Positions 64,000-64,000 of a DNA stretch of 64,000 nt are shown piece by piece. Numbering within the stretch: the first letter of the stretch is position 1; each line of letters opens with the position of its first letter. Source of the DNA: Allomuricauda sp. CAU 1633 (GTDB lineage Bacteria; Bacteroidota; Bacteroidia; Flavobacteriales; Flavobacteriaceae); assembly GCF_017313225.1 (NCBI RefSeq), contig NZ_JAFLNE010000002.1:806001-870000 (forward strand), written 5' to 3'. A model generated the notes under the pieces. It had not been told where the DNA came from. It searched no databases and saw only the letters and a program-made list of their open reading frames with translations. Both the position numbers and the translations under genes were made by a program.

Positions 64000-64000
64000 A

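Noticed and set aside
1..64000. CRISPR arrays, tRNA or rRNA genes, insertion sequences, prophage or defence systems
   Set aside because: No spaced direct repeats, no tRNA-like cloverleaf or rRNA sequence, no transposase, integrase, restriction or toxin-antitoxin gene was seen on reading the window; a tRNA scan was not run.

Overview
The window looks like an ordinary chromosomal stretch of a marine-type Flavobacteriaceae (Bacteroidota), perhaps close to Muricauda/Allomuricauda; the genus is a guess. The clade call rests on family content: a PorP/SprF protein of type IX secretion/gliding systems, a TonB-dependent receptor with CarboxypepD_reg domain plus its DUF4249 lipoprotein, DUF4382, DUF3500, DUF4331 and DUF2490 proteins, a LETM1-related protein, many lipoprotein signals, A-rich leaders without Shine-Dalgarno sequences, and one clear TAnnTTTG-type promoter box. 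I see no rRNA, tRNA, CRISPR array, IS element or prophage.

Layout. 0-5.8 kb: a two-gene GMC sugar/alcohol dehydrogenase, a NudK-like hydrolase, a PBP4-type carboxypeptidase, a 65-aa orphan and OxyR. 5.9-17.2 kb is the most interesting block: a cyclic-nucleotide-binding/PAS/AAA+ sigma-54 activator; a textbook -24/-12 promoter preceded by three ACGA-N4-TCGT-type sites; an OsmC-family gene; a NifJ/PFOR homologue that has lost three of the four cysteines that bind the cluster next to TPP; then two class III nucleotide cyclases, one fused to a TPR-hybrid histidine kinase, with a DoxX gene between them. 17-25 kb: GNAT, PorP/SprF, PaiB-like, DUF3500, DUF4382 and small exported proteins. 25-27.4 kb: TonB receptor/DUF4249 pair. 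27.6-32.6 kb: GHL10-like lipoprotein, then a LytS-type kinase fused to a 2TM domain, four stand-alone 2TM-domain genes and a LytTR regulator. 32.7-38.5 kb: LETM1-like, two DUF4331 proteins, TPR lipoprotein, small MscS, CorA. 38.5-43.6 kb: MarR-GNAT fusion with its own palindromic operators, anti-sigma/ECF sigma pair, MFS, small GNAT, Fe-S mini-protein, Cu/Zn SOD. 43.9-59.8 kb: exported hydrolases (VPS10-like propeller protein, two amidohydrolases, M1 and M28 peptidases), a large ThuA/sugar-dehydrogenase/PKD/cytochrome c lipoprotein, and a decayed third amidohydrolase copy. 59.8-63.9 kb: trehalose-6-phosphate synthase/phosphatase fusion divergent from a GH15 enzyme.

How parts may work together. 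The 5.9-17.2 kb block can be read as a circuit: cyclases make a cyclic nucleotide, the activator (with the glutamate and arginine of a cAMP-binding cassette intact) senses it, and sigma-54 transcription turns on OsmC and the unusual PFOR homologue, next to divergent OxyR. The DNA motifs and residue changes are seen directly; the circuit is inference. Elsewhere the genes suggest a heterotroph using sugars, trehalose and peptides, with a cell-envelope sensing operon (LytS/2TM/LytTR) and extracytoplasmic stress control (ECF sigma/RskA-like anti-sigma).
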